64,000 bases of DNA from Ipomoea triloba (GCF_003576645.1 NC_044924.1:27660099-27724098), one strand, 5' to 3'; positions 44,635 to 56,854 are shown, counted from the first letter of the stretch. Notes: generated by a model from the letters alone, not told the origin. Numbers and translations: made by a program.

Positions 44635-45070
44635 TCAGTTTGTACACAAGAGAGCAGAAATAAAAATAGGAATAGAGTCAAAATGCTCAATTTTATCCTC
44701 CCCTATACAACAAAGGGCATGCTTAGTTATAACATGAGACACCATGTTACCACTACGAGGCACAAAACAAAATTCAATCAAAGGCATAAGACGCAACAGC
44801 TCACGGATCTTATCAATAATGAAGCCGAAAGGTGTAATATTTGTCTTGGTCATGACCATACGCGCAACAATTTAGGCGTCTGTCTCTAGAATAACCCTCT
44901 ACCACCCTCTCTCCTTTATCCAACTCAGCGCTTCCTTCGCCCCATAGCTTATGCTTCGTGAATTGTATACAAACCCCTTTTAGTAAGCATGACTACCCCC
45001 GTCACACTTCTATCCCACTCACGAACACACCACCCAAACCCATGCGTTGGTAGGAATGGTAGCCATGATC
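44635..45070 (-). pseudogene. Non-LTR-type RNase H domain fragment
   Basis: The minus frame 44635-44859 gives MVMTKTNITPFGFIIDKIRE and FCFVPRSGNMVSHVITKHAL, matching the end of the RNase H domain found in plant LINE-like proteins (VPRxxNxVAHxLAxxA). Upstream codons to about 45070, out of frame in places, fit the earlier part (ALSWIKERGW-like and LETDAQ-like blocks). It has stop codons and no RT, so it is a relic. Confidence 0.6.
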
Positions 45071-45701
45071 CATGTCCACATCTATATTCTCCAGAAACTT
45101 TTAAATTTTTTAGAACAAATAATAACATAAAAATGAAGATGGTGCAAGTGAGTTTTGTTGTTTAAATTTAAAGTACAAAATATTTTAAGAATAACTAAAT
45201 AAATAAAACAATATATTTATGTGCTTATACATGTTACACATTAATTTATATCTATATAATAATTTAATAAATGTAAATTTCATTTTAAATGCATAAACAC
45301 ATACAACAACAACAATAATTTTTAAAATTAAATTATTGTGATATTTATATCTATTGGCTGGGCTCAAGCTATAAAAAGTTCCTTTTTGCTTAAGGAAAAT
45401 CATGAACACTTAATAAGATTGATGGTAGAAATGTAAGATATAACGTAAATAGTCATGTAATGGTAAATATGTGGGGTCTAGAAAAAGGATGCAATATCGT
45501 AAGTGGGATATTAGTGGGAAATTATTAAGAAGACCAAGTCAATCTAAGAAATTTCCATTAGGTTTCGCAGTAGTGGCCGGATGGAAATTTCCATTACGTT
45601 ATCGTCTGTGTACACACGCATTTTCCAAGCTCTTTAAATCTTTAGAAACTAGGTAGCTAGCTAGCAAATCAAGATAGAAGATAGTGTTCTCAATTTCAAA
45701 T

Positions 45702-48700
45702 ATGGCTTCTTCATCTTCATCTTCATCTACTCCTGCTTGGGTGCATGATGTTTTCTTGAGTTTTAGAGGAGAGACACGAAAATCTTTTACTGATCATCTC
45801 TATGAAGATTTGTGTCAGGCTGGAATTAACACTTTTCGGGACGATGAAGAAATTCGAAAAGGTGAGAACATCACTGCTGAGCTATTGAAGGCCATTGAGG
45901 GGTCCAAGATATCAATCATCGTATTTTCCAAAACTTATGCCCAATCCAGATGGTGTCTTGATGAACTGGTGAAGATTCTAGACTGTAAGAAAAATTTGCA
46001 ACAGATGGTTCTGCCTATATTCTACAACGTTGATCCTTCAGAGGTTCGTAAACAAACAGGTGAATTTAGCAAGGCATTGGCTCAACATCGACAACGATTT
46101 GATGATCAAAAAGTTGATGAGTGGAAAGTTGCACTCACTACTATTGCTGATTTGTCCGGATGGGATTTACAAACCATGACAAACGGGTAATCCTCTTTTC
46201 AATTTTGTTTTATTTTTTTGTGTGATAGTATGATATATTTGTCACAATTTGGCTCACTAATTCATATTGTCAATAATATTAATAGTTAGATTTGCTAATT
46301 AATAATTGCGTTCTAGCATCTATACATGCATCTTTACGGATGGATTAATATTTTTGGTAAAACTAAAGAATCTGCACTGTGAATTTCAATTTATTTGTCA
46401 TAAATATTAATTCCTTTTAGAAATTATAGTTATGGATTGATTATATCCGTTGATAAAAATATTATAAGAGTTGTTTTACCTCAAACAATGGAATCATGAG
46501 AGACTAAATATACATATATATTTCGTGTTCTGTAACATGTGCTCTGATCTATTTAGGGTGTCTTTGGAAACCGGAAAAATAATTTATGGAAATCATTTTC
46601 CAGGTCTCCAGTGTTTGGCAACAAGGAAAACTTAGGGTGTGTTTAGTAATCCGGAAAATGATTTCCATAAATCATTTTTCAAGCTTTTGGTGTTTGGCTA
46701 CATCCGGAAAATGTGGTCAACGGAAAACATTTTCCGTTGACATGGAAAATGAGCTCATTTTTCTGGAAAATGGCTTCGTGCGACTTTTTTTGTAAAAAAA
46801 AAAATTCTAATTTCTAATAAATATTATTAGTTTATATATTTTTTATATTTTAAATAAAATAATAAAAATATATAATTATACATTTTTACTCATTTTCCAC
46901 TCATTTTCCGAAAAATGAACCAAAACACACACAGACATTTTTCCAGAGTACATCCAAACACTGAAAATGAACTCATTTTTCGAAAAATGACTCATTTTCC
47001 AGAAAACATTTTCCATAAGTCATTTTCCTGCATTCCAAACACACCCTTAAAGTCAGTGGAAAACAATGGATTGGTCGATGAATAATAGTTAACATTTTCA
47101 AGAAAATGACTTCCCTTTTTTGGGATGTCATTTTCCGTTTGCAGTGGAGCAACCAAATCACCCCACGCCGTCGTCGTCGCCGCCGCCACCACTACTCACC
47201 CACCCACCCACCACCTCCTCCACCTCCACCNNNNNNNNNNNNNNNNNNNNNNNNCACCACCACCAACCCACCCACCACTGCTACCACCACCCCCACCATT
47301 GCTACCACCACCCCCACCACTAAAATTAAAAATAATTATGCTCATTTTTCAAAGAATGAACCAAACACACCAAGACAGTTTTCTGGAATGCAACCAAACT
47401 CTAGAAAGGAATATATTTTCTGAAAAATGACTCATTTTTGAAGTCATTTTCCTACTTTCCAAACACACCCTTAATTTCTTAGTTTTCTGTTTTCCACATA
47501 TATTTTCTTTAATGATTTAGATTGACATTCATTTGAAAAATGTGATAGGTATGAATCAAAGTTCATCAAAAAAATTACTGAAGATGTACTACGAAAAGTG
47601 AATCTAACATGCATGAATGTTGCAAAGTATCCTATTGGAATCGATTCTCGTGTTAGAGATATATTTCATTTATTGCAAACTCAAAGAAATGATGACACCA
47701 AGATGTTTGGAATATTTGGTATGGGTGGTGTCGGAAAAACAACCCTTGCTAAAGCTATTTACAATTTGAGTTTTCAAAAGTTCGAAGGTTGCTGCTTTAT
47801 TGCAAACATTAGATCACAAATTTCTGAAGGGCACAATGGTTTAGTTCGTTTACAAGAGAAACTTCTTTGCAAAACACTCAACAGAAAGAAACTTGAAATA
47901 GATAATGTTGATGAAGGAATACGTTTGATTAAAGAAAGACTACGATCAAAAAGTGTTCTTATTGTTCTTGATGACATAGACAATACTAGTCAACTAGAAT
48001 CATTAGCAGGACAACGAAATTGGTTTGGTTCAGGGAGCACAATTATAATAACAACTAGAGATGTCCAATTGTTGAGTGACATGAAAGCACACGAGAAATA
48101 TATGGTAGAAACGTTAAGCCCTGATGAATCCTTACAACTCTTGAGTTGGCATGCTTTTGGTATTCCTATACCATTAGAGGAGTATATTGAACAATCCAAA
48201 AGGATAGCAAGTTATACTGGTGGACTTCCACTAGCACTTACAATTATAGGTTCTCATTTGCGTGGCAAATCAGTGCAAGAATGGAGTGATGATGCTGAGA
48301 AATTAAGAGGGATACCTCATGATGATGTTCAAAAAATTCTTAAAATAAGTTATGATTCACTTGATGATGATACTCGGAATATCTTTCTTGATATTGCTTG
48401 TTTTTTTATTGGGCATAACAAAAATGACACTTCTATGATATTGGAAGCTTGTGGTTTTTATGCTAAAAGTGGAATAAGAATTTTGATTGAAAGATGCTTG
48501 TTGACAATAAATGGAGGTGAAAAGTTTGAAAGACTTGAGATGCATGATTTAGTACGAGATATGGGAAGAGAAATTGTTCAAAAGGAATTTCCACGAGAGC
48601 CGGGCAAACAAAGTAGATTGATTGACTCAAAGGATGTCTTTGATGTTCTTCACGGGAACAAGGTAAAACATTTCCTTTGTATTTGAGTTATTCTAGTGAA

Positions 48701-50914
48701 CTCATTTGCTTTCTATACTCAACTTTATTAAAATCAAAGATTTCAAAATATCTAAAATCTAAAACATTGTTATATAAATGTTTTTTTTATAGGGCACAAA
48801 AGCAATTGAAGGGATGATTGTAAATTCAAACATGTTAAAGAATGTGCCTTTGAATACTCAAGTATTCAAAAGGATGGTAAAGTTACGGATACTCATATTG
48901 GATGGTATGTGTCTCAGTGGATCTTTTAAACATTTATCCAATGAGCTTAGATTGTTTAGATTACACAATTGCCATTTGAGTTGCATACCATCTAATTTTC
49001 GCTGTGAGAAACTTGTTGAGTTAGACATGAAAGGTAGCAATATCAAAGAATTGCAATGCAATATGCAGGTTAGTATGTCCCATGTTTCTTTCAACATTGC
49101 ATATTTCTTAATTAAGAACTTTGACTAGGAAAATAGAAATTGATTAAACCTTTTTCTACTTTTTTTTTTCAACAGCAATTTAGATGCTTGAGGATCTTAA
49201 AGCTTGATTATTGTGAACAACTTAAGAAAAACCAAATTTTATTGGGGCACATACTATTCAAAAAGTATCATTTAAGTGGTGTTCAAATTTGGTCAAGGTA
49301 CACCCATCAATTGGATGTTTGGAGAGACTTGTTGAGCTAAATTTCTTTAGTTGCAAGAAACTCAAGGTTCTTCCAAGTAGCATTTGCAAGTTAAAATCAC
49401 TTGAAGTTTTAGATTTGGATTATTGCGAAAAACTTAAGGAACTTCCAAATGACTTGGGAAAATTAGAGCAACTAAGAGATTTACTTGCTCGTGGAACTAC
49501 CTTCTCACATTTACCATTTTCTTTAGGATGTTTGAGAAATCTAAAGACACTAGAGCTCGAGGTGTACAAGAGTTCTGTACTATCAAAATCAAAATCGCTT
49601 CTTTTTTGTTCAAGAAGTAGTCGTGATGGTGTTGGTTTTTTTCCACCTTCAGTTGCAAATTTGTGCTCCTCGGAAGTTATTGAAAATTTGACCTCATTGG
49701 AAGCTTTAGATTTATCAGGAAGATGTTGTTATCTTCAAAGCTTACCCTTCAGCCTTTGTTATCTTTCAAACTTGAAATTTCTCTACTTGGAGGATTTGCG
49801 AAACCTTAGAGCACTTGTAGAACTTCCTCCTAGTTTGGTGGAACTCTCTGCAGAAAATTGTGTCTCATTGGAAAAAATAGCAGTTGTATCAAACTTGAAG
49901 AGACTTAGAATCTTGCATCTTGAAAACTGCAAAAGTTTGGTTGAGCTTCCAAACTCGGAGAGTCTTTCATCTTTAGTAGAGCTTAACATAAGCAATTGCA
50001 ATGCTCTGACTATTCCTGACAACTATTTGCATGAAGTAGATGGTCTTCCAATTGCTCCTAGGAGTTTGTCCTCATTGAAAGAATTAGATTTAATGGGAAG
50101 ATACTATCTTCAAAGTTTACCATTAAGCCTTTGCCTTCACTCCAATTTGCGGATTCTATGCTTGAACGGTTGGCAGAATCTTAGATCACTTCCACAACTT
50201 AATCCCAATTTAGAGATACTATGTGCAAAGAATTGTGTGTCGTTAGAAAAATAGCAGATCTATCAAACATGAAAAGACTCAGAAGGCTAAATATTCAGAA
50301 TTGCAAAAGTTTGGTTGAGCTTTCAGGCTTGGAAAGTCTTGAATCCTTAAACTATCTTGAGATAGGTAATTGCAGTAGTTTGAGGATTCCTTCGATTGAA
50401 AAGTGGTTCAAGGTTAGTTTTATCTGTTCCCTTCATCTATGATATTATATTAGAATAGATGGATGGTAATAGTTATGGTATTATTAATTGTTGTATTGTA
50501 TGTATGTATTCCACAATGTAGGCACGTTCTAAAGGTGATATTGTCCAGATTGTGGTTGGAGTGTCTGGGGGCCAGGAGTCTGTCATAAACTGCAAATTTC
50601 CAATGTCTTTGGGGGATGTATGGTTTGAAATCCCCTACAATAATGTTATTGATCCCTGCAGTAAAATTGAAGGAATTGATTTGAGTGTGAGAAGCAAAAG
50701 CAGTGGTGCTTTGATTCATCTAATGGAATCCCCCACAATCTTTTATAATCCTGCGTATTTTGAGGTTCCAACGATGATGGGAGAAGTATTGGAGGTGTAC
50801 GTAAAACTCCATCCTTCGCAGATGACATTTTTTGCATTTGAAATACATAAAAACAGAGAAGGAGAAGTGCGTTTCTTTCCATCCACAAAGGCAATTTCAT
50901 CAACTATAAATTAG
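45702..50914 (+). CDS. TIR-NBS-LRR resistance protein (TMV N-like), five exons, LRR exon frameshifted
   Basis: Exons 45702-46186, 47549-48662, 48793-49068, 49176-50412, 50522-50914 (GT-AG). TIR domain, about residues 10-160: HDVFLSFRGETRKSFTDHLY, SRWCLDEL. NB-ARC: P-loop GMGGVGKTTLAKA, kinase-2 VLIVLDDID, RNBS-B GSTIIITTRD, GLPLAL, RNBS-D FLDIACFF, MHDLVRDMG. LRRs fill exons 3-4; exon 5 is the C-terminal C-JID-type domain. TNLs are intracellular immune receptors whose TIR acts as an NADase upstream of EDS1 (family knowledge). Two one-base deletions in A runs (near 49225-49232 and 50248-50253) break exon 4. With both bases restored, the length would be 1168 residues with every splice phase correct. 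This is either a young pseudogene or two homopolymer assembly errors. Confidence 0.88.
46556..47470. mobile_element. Outer Tourist-like MITE in TNL intron 1
   Basis: Starts GGGTGTCTTTGG after TTA (46553-46555) and ends CCAAACACACCC before TTA (47471-47473). It contains a second MITE, a CCACC-rich microsatellite and the 24-N gap at 47231-47254. It explains most of the long first intron of the TNL gene. Confidence 0.7.
46635..47046. mobile_element. Inner Tourist-like MITE nested in the outer one
   Basis: 412 bp starting GGGTGTGTTTAGTAATCC after TTA (46632-46634) and ending TTCCAAACACACCC before TTA (47047-47049). It is a relative of the outer element: both contain GGAAAATGATTTCC-type and GGAAAATGAG-type inverted text. 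Confidence 0.7.
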
Positions 50915-51129
50915 AGGTGTCAGAGCAGCATCAGAGTTACGTTAGTTGTGCTTAGCAACAATCATCTTCACCTTCTAATTTGCTGCAAAAAGGATTATAT
51001 TATTGTAAGTATATCCTTCACACTTGACAAACACCTCTTTAACATTGGACTATTTCTTTTGTTGTTATTTAATTCAATGACATTTTAATATTTATTAATT
51101 TATGAATCAACCCATAAGAACGGCACCAC

Positions 51130-51890
51130 AAAAATAAAAAAATCAGCCATGATTCCAGTGGTTTGAGGTTAAGTGAGTTTGAAAGAATAATTGGAGAAGT
51201 ATTAGAGATGTATGCAGAATTCAATCCTACAGAGATGCTTGTCTATTTGACATACACAGAAACAAAGATGGAGAATGTGTTTCTTTCTATCCACAAGGGG
51301 TTTCAGCAAGATGAACCAACTTTAAAAAAAAAGTTGTATTTTCCCACCTGCAAAAGGTTGGCTGAGCTTACAAATTGCAGTGCTTTAATTTGAAGATTAG
51401 TCCTTTAATTAACTCTTATATGGAATGCCATAATATAATATAATGCAGGGTAGGCATGCATGTTGTGAGTGAAGGTGACACTGCATGTCAAGATTTTGGT
51501 TGAAGTATGCAAAACATTTGTCTGTTGTATTATTCCAACGTTTTCGAGGCATGGATTCGATCGTTTAATTTATATGTTTTCAATGGACTGCAGGCAATGG
51601 ATCGGAGTTGGTATCACTACCAGAAAGAAAGCAAAGCCACTGGAGATGAATGCAGTGTGGAGAAGAAGAAGTATGGAAGATGAGAGTTGATTTTGAGGTG
51701 GGACTTAACTGAAGTGTTGGAGGTGTATGCAGAATTCCATCCTTTGCATACACTTTATGTATTTGAAATGCACAGAAACAGAGGAGGACAACTGCACTTC
51801 TTTCCATCCACAAGGCCTTCCCACCAATTTAATTTCATCACAAATTATATCATGAATCAATGTCTACTTTACATATATATAGTAGATTAA
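51130..51890 (+). pseudogene. Two decayed copies of the TNL C-terminal exon
   Basis: 51163-51393 encodes GEVLEMYAEFNPTEMLVYLT, matching GEVLEVYVKLHPSQMTFFAF of TNL exon 5, then an LRR-like remnant RLAELTNCSALI. About 51440-51890 starts with a degenerate copy of the exon 5 opening and has EVLEVYAEFHPLHTLYVFEM then LHFFPSTRPS. Both have frameshifts and stops. They look like tandem duplicates of the 3' end of the TNL gene. Confidence 0.7.
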
Positions 51891-52276
51891 AATTTCAGAA
51901 GTGAAAAAATTTAGACATAAAAAATGTCATTATTATTATTATTATTATTATTATTCATACAAACAATAAGAATATATTAAATAAAGAGAAAATTTTTTAG
52001 TCTTGTGACTATTGGGGTCGTATTAATTTCAGTACTCGACTTTAAAAACTAACAATTTAGTTTCGTAACTATATAATTTTTAACACATTTGGTCCTCTCG
52101 GCCAAATCACGGGCTAAATGCCGCTGGAAAAATATAATCATTTTTAATTATTAAATTGCGGACAAATTGGTCATTTCATGTCACTTTCTTCTCCAACTAT
52201 GTTTAATCGGGTGAGATCTTCCTCTTTTGCTTCATCCTCCGCTTCTTCACCATTATAATTAGAACCTTGGGGCTTG

Positions 52277-53923
52277 GGGCATGTTTACTAATAGAAAACT
52301 GTTTTCTGTTTTCTATTTTTTAATTTTTTAGTTTTCATTCTCTTTTTCGATTCTCTATTTTCTGTTTAGAAAACTTGTTTACTTTACACTTATTTTTTCA
52401 AATTTATTTTTTTAGATTAACGTTATAAAATTAACATAAATTTAATTTCGAGTGATTTTTAGACCTTATATTTAAAATATTTTAAAATATACTCCGTATT
52501 TGGTTTAAATAAAATAAATATAATTTTCACTTTTAAGTCCAATATATGTAAAAAAAAAAAAATTACACTTGATATCCGAACCAAATTTATTTTTGTATAT
52601 AACATAACTAATAACCTATTAAGTTCACATAAAATTTTTTTGAAAGTAAACGTAGCTATTCCATTAATTCATAACATAAAACGTTTACATCAACGATCAA
52701 TGAAATGGTAAACCATTCCTTACAGTCAGACATAGAAACAACTTTTCTAACTATGCTATAGAAAACTTGAATCGCAGACTGTTTCATAACTAGGAAGCTA
52801 TGTTCCTTCAAGGAGCTTAAAGCTTCATAAAAAATCTGGGTCTTCGTCATCATTCTTTTTTGCTCGCCCAGGATAAAATCAACACTTGCCGAAACCAAAC
52901 TAAACGATTTATGCTAATGAAAATGAAAAGCTCGTGAAAGTAACGAGATGAAAAATGCTCGTGAAAGTAACGAGAGGAAAACACAATAATAGAGAAAATA
53001 AAAAGTAGGTAAAGTCAAAGTAGGGTTGGGGAGTTCGAGACTACCAACACAAACCCCAATACCTACCTACTATTATTTTATTCAAAGGGAAAGAAAACGG
53101 AAGATGAAGATCTATGGCGGTGGTCGGAGGCGGACGGACCTGCGACAGTGACCGGGGCGGAAGAAGAGCGAGAGCAAACGTAGAAGGTGACCAAAACCGC
53201 CGGCTCAAAGCTGCATTAGAGCTCCGGCCGGAGGCCGGCGGTGGAAGCCGAAGTTGAGCACCAGAGAAAGGCGTTTGGTTTTAGAGAGAAAAGGGAGGCA
53301 TAAGTTCACATAAAATTTAGTTTAGATAATATTAATATTTTTTGAGCTAATATTTAAAATATTTTTAGATATATTCATTTGAATGACATGTATATAATAT
53401 ATTTTTATTTTGAATTATAATATAATAATATATGTGAAATTTTGATATCTGATATCTAGACCAAACTTGTATCCGATATAACATAATTAAAAATAGCGAC
53501 ACCAATAATCAATTGAGTTCAATCAAAATATAAAACGTGGTATAGATTTCAATTTTTAATTTTGATAATGTGAATGATGTATAATTTTAAGCATAAACAA
53601 ATAAGTTATGTTTAAATAAGTAATGCAAGTAGAAAAGATAGAAGATGATACGGAAAAGAAGATGATAATGAATGTAATTATAGTAATGAATAAATATGTA
53701 AGTAGATAATGGTAAGAATGTGGTTATAGTGACATATAGTCTAATAGATATAGATGATTCTGTTTTCCATTTAGAAAACAGTTTTTAATAGTATTTCAGT
53801 TTTATAGAAAATGGAGAAATTGTTTCTTGTTTTCAAAATGAAAAACTGTGGTAATAAACATGTTTTCTGTTTTCTGTTCTCCAATTTTCCAAATTTCAGA
53901 ATTTCCTGTTAGTAAAGAGGCCC
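52277..53923. mobile_element. Probable TIR element nested in the Pack-MULE
   Basis: GGGCATGTTTACTAATAG at 52277 and the complement-like TTAGTAAAGAGGCCC ending at 53923 are inverted ends. Subterminal text on both sides is rich in GTTTTCTGTTTTCT. No target duplication is resolved. It contains the LINE-derived element at 52638-53300. Confidence 0.45.
52638..53300 (-). mobile_element. Non-autonomous LINE-derived element, second copy
   Basis: The 18-base target duplication TAAGTTCACATAAAATTT lies at 52620-52637 and 53301-53318. The tail, on the minus strand, is at the 52638 side. 52656-52898 encodes the RNase H end (LKEHSFLVMKQSAIQVFY, VVSMSDCKEW), about as in 22781-23556. The 5' part (53100-53300) is GC-rich, with CCGGCCTCCGGCCGG-type text. 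Middle blocks of TTTCCTCTCGTT are shared with the first copy. Confidence 0.82.
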
Positions 53924-54149
53924 TGAATTTTCGACTTGCAATGCTAAAGGAGATGGGTATATAATCGAATTAGTGGATTTGCCAAAAATATAAGCTAAAC
54001 CATAATAGTACGGAGTATTTTATTTTTCTTAGCGCCTGATATTTAGATTTTACACGTTCTGCAAATGCGATGACGAGTAGCAAAGACGGCTGCTACTGTC
54101 CGAAAAATCCTTTTCGATTATGCTACCGACCAGACATGAGACATTATCT

Positions 54150-54479
54150 TCATTGAGTTGTGCTCCAAATATTTTCCAACCTCCACTCTGTTTGATGCTC
54201 TCCGTAGTGAAGGATTAAACCAATTCGTAGCCACCAGATTCCGGTTCTGCTTTCGAGAAATGCTAAAGTAGCAGTAGCGTTCTGATTGCTTGAAGCGTAG
54301 TTCTTGATTGCATTTTCGGCTGTTTCGCCGACGGCCACCGCTGGGAGAAGGTGACTATCCACCACCAATTCTTCCCTGTTAGCTGCAGTGTTTGACAAAA
54401 TAATTCCTACTCCGCTGCCGTTCGTTCCCGGCCGAACACGACACAAAAACTCCCATGCATCTCCATAGCAACGCTGCAA
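54150..54479 (-). pseudogene. Captured subtilisin-like protease (PA domain) fragment
   Basis: The minus frame reads LCRVRPGTNGSGVGIILSNT then VVDSHLLPAVAVGETAENAI, matching the protease-associated (PA) domain of plant subtilases (GGVGMILANT...HLLPATAVG). There is no catalytic Asp, His or Ser region, and the frame after the PA text is not subtilase. It lies next to the right TIR of the MULE, as expected of captured host exon sequence. Confidence 0.75.
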
Positions 54480-54982
54480 TTCCGATCAGCAGGGGCAAGG
54501 GGAAGAAGAAAGTGACATGAAATGACCGATTTATCCCCATGATTTAATAATTAAAAATGGTTTATATTTTTCCGGCGGCATTTAGCAGGTGATTTGGCCG
54601 GGTGGACCAAATGCCTTAAAAATTACATAGTTACGAGACTAAATTGTTAGTTTTTAAAGTTGAGTACTGAAATTAACAAGATCTCAATAGTCACAGGACC
54701 AAAAGTGTAATTTTCTCATTAAATAAATAAGATTTGTGTTATAAGCCAACAACAAATACAACATAAGCTCATGGGTAAAGAATAAAAACAAATGGCTAAC
54801 CAAAAGTTATACATCCTTAATTCATATGTTAAGTAAAAACTCTTATGAAGCAAAAGATACAAATCAAAAATAAAAATATATTCCCCACTGTGCGCCTTAA
54901 TTAAGCCATTGGTTTAATGGATAAAAAAAAAAAACCTTGTTTGTGATTTGCTTTCAACTAGGGGTAAGTAACAGACGGCAAA

Positions 54983-55537
54983 TTATACCGTGCACCACGT
55001 ATGTAAACGATGTCGTTTTGAGCATTATATTGTAAACTAACCGTCCCTTTTTTTGGAAATCGTATTTCCCGTTTCAACCGGTTTCTGTATTTATGTTAAT
55101 ATTCTGTGTATTCTAGGTAATCGTTCTGTGTATTCCAAGCAATCATTTTGTGTATTCTAGACAAACGTTCTGTGTATTCATGTTAGTAACACTTGTTGTG
55201 ATGTGTTTGTGCATTCGAATGTTTAAGATGATGAGTTCTGTGTATTTTGTGTCAATATTATGTGTATTCATGTTATTAACACAGGTTGTGATGTGTTTGT
55301 GCATTCGAATGTTAGGAAGATGAGATTTGTGTATTTTGTGTCAATATTCTGTGTATTATAGGCAAACATTCTGTGTATTCTAGACAAACGTTCTGTGTAT
55401 TCTAGATAATGATTATGTGTATTATTATAGATAATGAATTCACTAGAGTCATTTGCGTCCGCTTTCACTAACATGGAAACGACGTCGTTTCGGAACTAGG
55501 ATCCACAGTGCTATGTGCACCGTGGTTCACGGTATAA
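54983..55537. mobile_element. TIR element with ACGACGTCGT and a TACACAGAA minisatellite, copy 2
   Basis: 555 bp, same family as 43796-44532 but in reverse orientation: TTATACCGTGCACCACGTAT at the left and CACCGTGGTTCACGGTATAA at the right. The interior is the complement of the TACACAGAA unit (TTCTGTGTATTCTAGACAAA-type copies). The flanks GACGGCAAA and GATCGGCAA resemble a 9-bp duplication with an indel. Confidence 0.75.
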
Positions 55538-56043
55538 CGATCGGCAACAGACGTGTTCAGGTGCACGGATGTCCATCCAAACGGACTTTAGTTAAAGATT
55601 TGGAGGCCCAATCCGTGTTATTTTATCTATAAACCCGTCGGATGTTTGAGTCACTTAGCTCAGCGCATATCCGTTAAATCCGTTGGATATTTTGGATTTG
55701 TATTTTTAATAAAAAAATTACAAAATTTTATAATTAATTGAATTAAATTGACTAATTTTACTTTCAATCTTTCATGTTCCATGACTTCAAAGTTCAAACG
55801 TACGTACATATACAAAATAGTTAAATTAAATAGAATAGTACATACAAATTTACAGTTTAGTAATTAAACTATTAAACATTTGGTTCGCGGAAGGAATAGA
55901 ATAGGTAAGGAATAGAATATAAATTGTATTCTAGCGTTTGGTTCGCGGAAGGAATAGACTTGGGAATTGTATTACCACGTTTGGTTGGTTAAAGGAATAG
56001 AAATTGAATATATATTTAAAAGACATAAATGTCCTTGTACAAA

Positions 56044-56081
<38 letters not shown>

Positions 56082-56823
56082 AACATAAGATTTTTATATA
56101 ATATTATTGTATAGCAATTACAATATTAATAAAATGATCTAAAAATTATGAAATAAAAATCATATAAATAACAAAATTTTTTAAAGTACATTTAATAATA
56201 TTTAGAAGAAGAGATTATGAAGTCTTCAGGAAGTTAGTTTGAGATGTGTGTATCTTCTTATTTCAAGGAGTCTTCCTGCAACAAATGATCAATATTCAGT
56301 AGTCCTAATATTACTATAAAATGTTATGAGATTATCCTAAGGAGAATACAAGTTCTATAGCCATTTGAAGCAGCCAAAAATTCAAGAAGATCATCACTTG
56401 TCTAACATTACTATAAAATGTTATGAGATTATTATCCTAAGGAGAATACAAGTTCTATACGCCATTTGAAGCAGGCAAAAATTCAAGAAAATCATCACCT
56501 GTCTTCGACCAGAGAGGCGGGAAGGAAGAATAGAAAATTGAAAGCCGCGCGGCATTGCGGAGGAAAAAGAAGCAGCAGCTCCAAGGCAGTGTAGTAATGT
56601 TTATGGGATTGTCTCCCTAGTTTTCTTCTGTACAGAATAATAATTCATAATGTCCAATACACACAACTCAACATTTTTGATCATTCAATTGATTCCCATT
56701 TTTGCAGTTAATTGTATTCCTCATCTATAAATACAAACAAACAGTGTAGATGAACAATGTTGCGCAATATTACTAAAAAAATAATATTTTTATAAAAAAT
56801 AAAGTGTTGTGATCTAAATAACA

Positions 56824-56854
<31 letters not shown>

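Larger units (their letters stand above)
51986..54717. mobile_element. Pack-MULE with long TIRs and 10-bp target duplication
   Basis: The target site ATTAAATAAA is at 51976-51985 and 54718-54727. TIRs: 51986-52192 (207 bp) and 54504-54717 (214 bp), starting GAGAAAATT and sharing TTAATTTCAGTACTC, AACTAACAATTTAGT and GGTCATTTCATGTCACTTTC. The interior has no MULE transposase; it holds a subtilase fragment, an inner TIR-like element (about 52277-53923) and a LINE-derived insertion. Long TIRs with a 9-11 bp duplication define the Mutator-like class. Confidence 0.88.

Noticed and set aside
47106..47430. His/Pro/Thr-rich frames around 47.2 kb
   Set aside because: Translation of a CCACC microsatellite with an N gap inside an intronic MITE.
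48357..48545. Frames antisense to the TNL exons
   Set aside because: Shadows of the NB-ARC coding strand.
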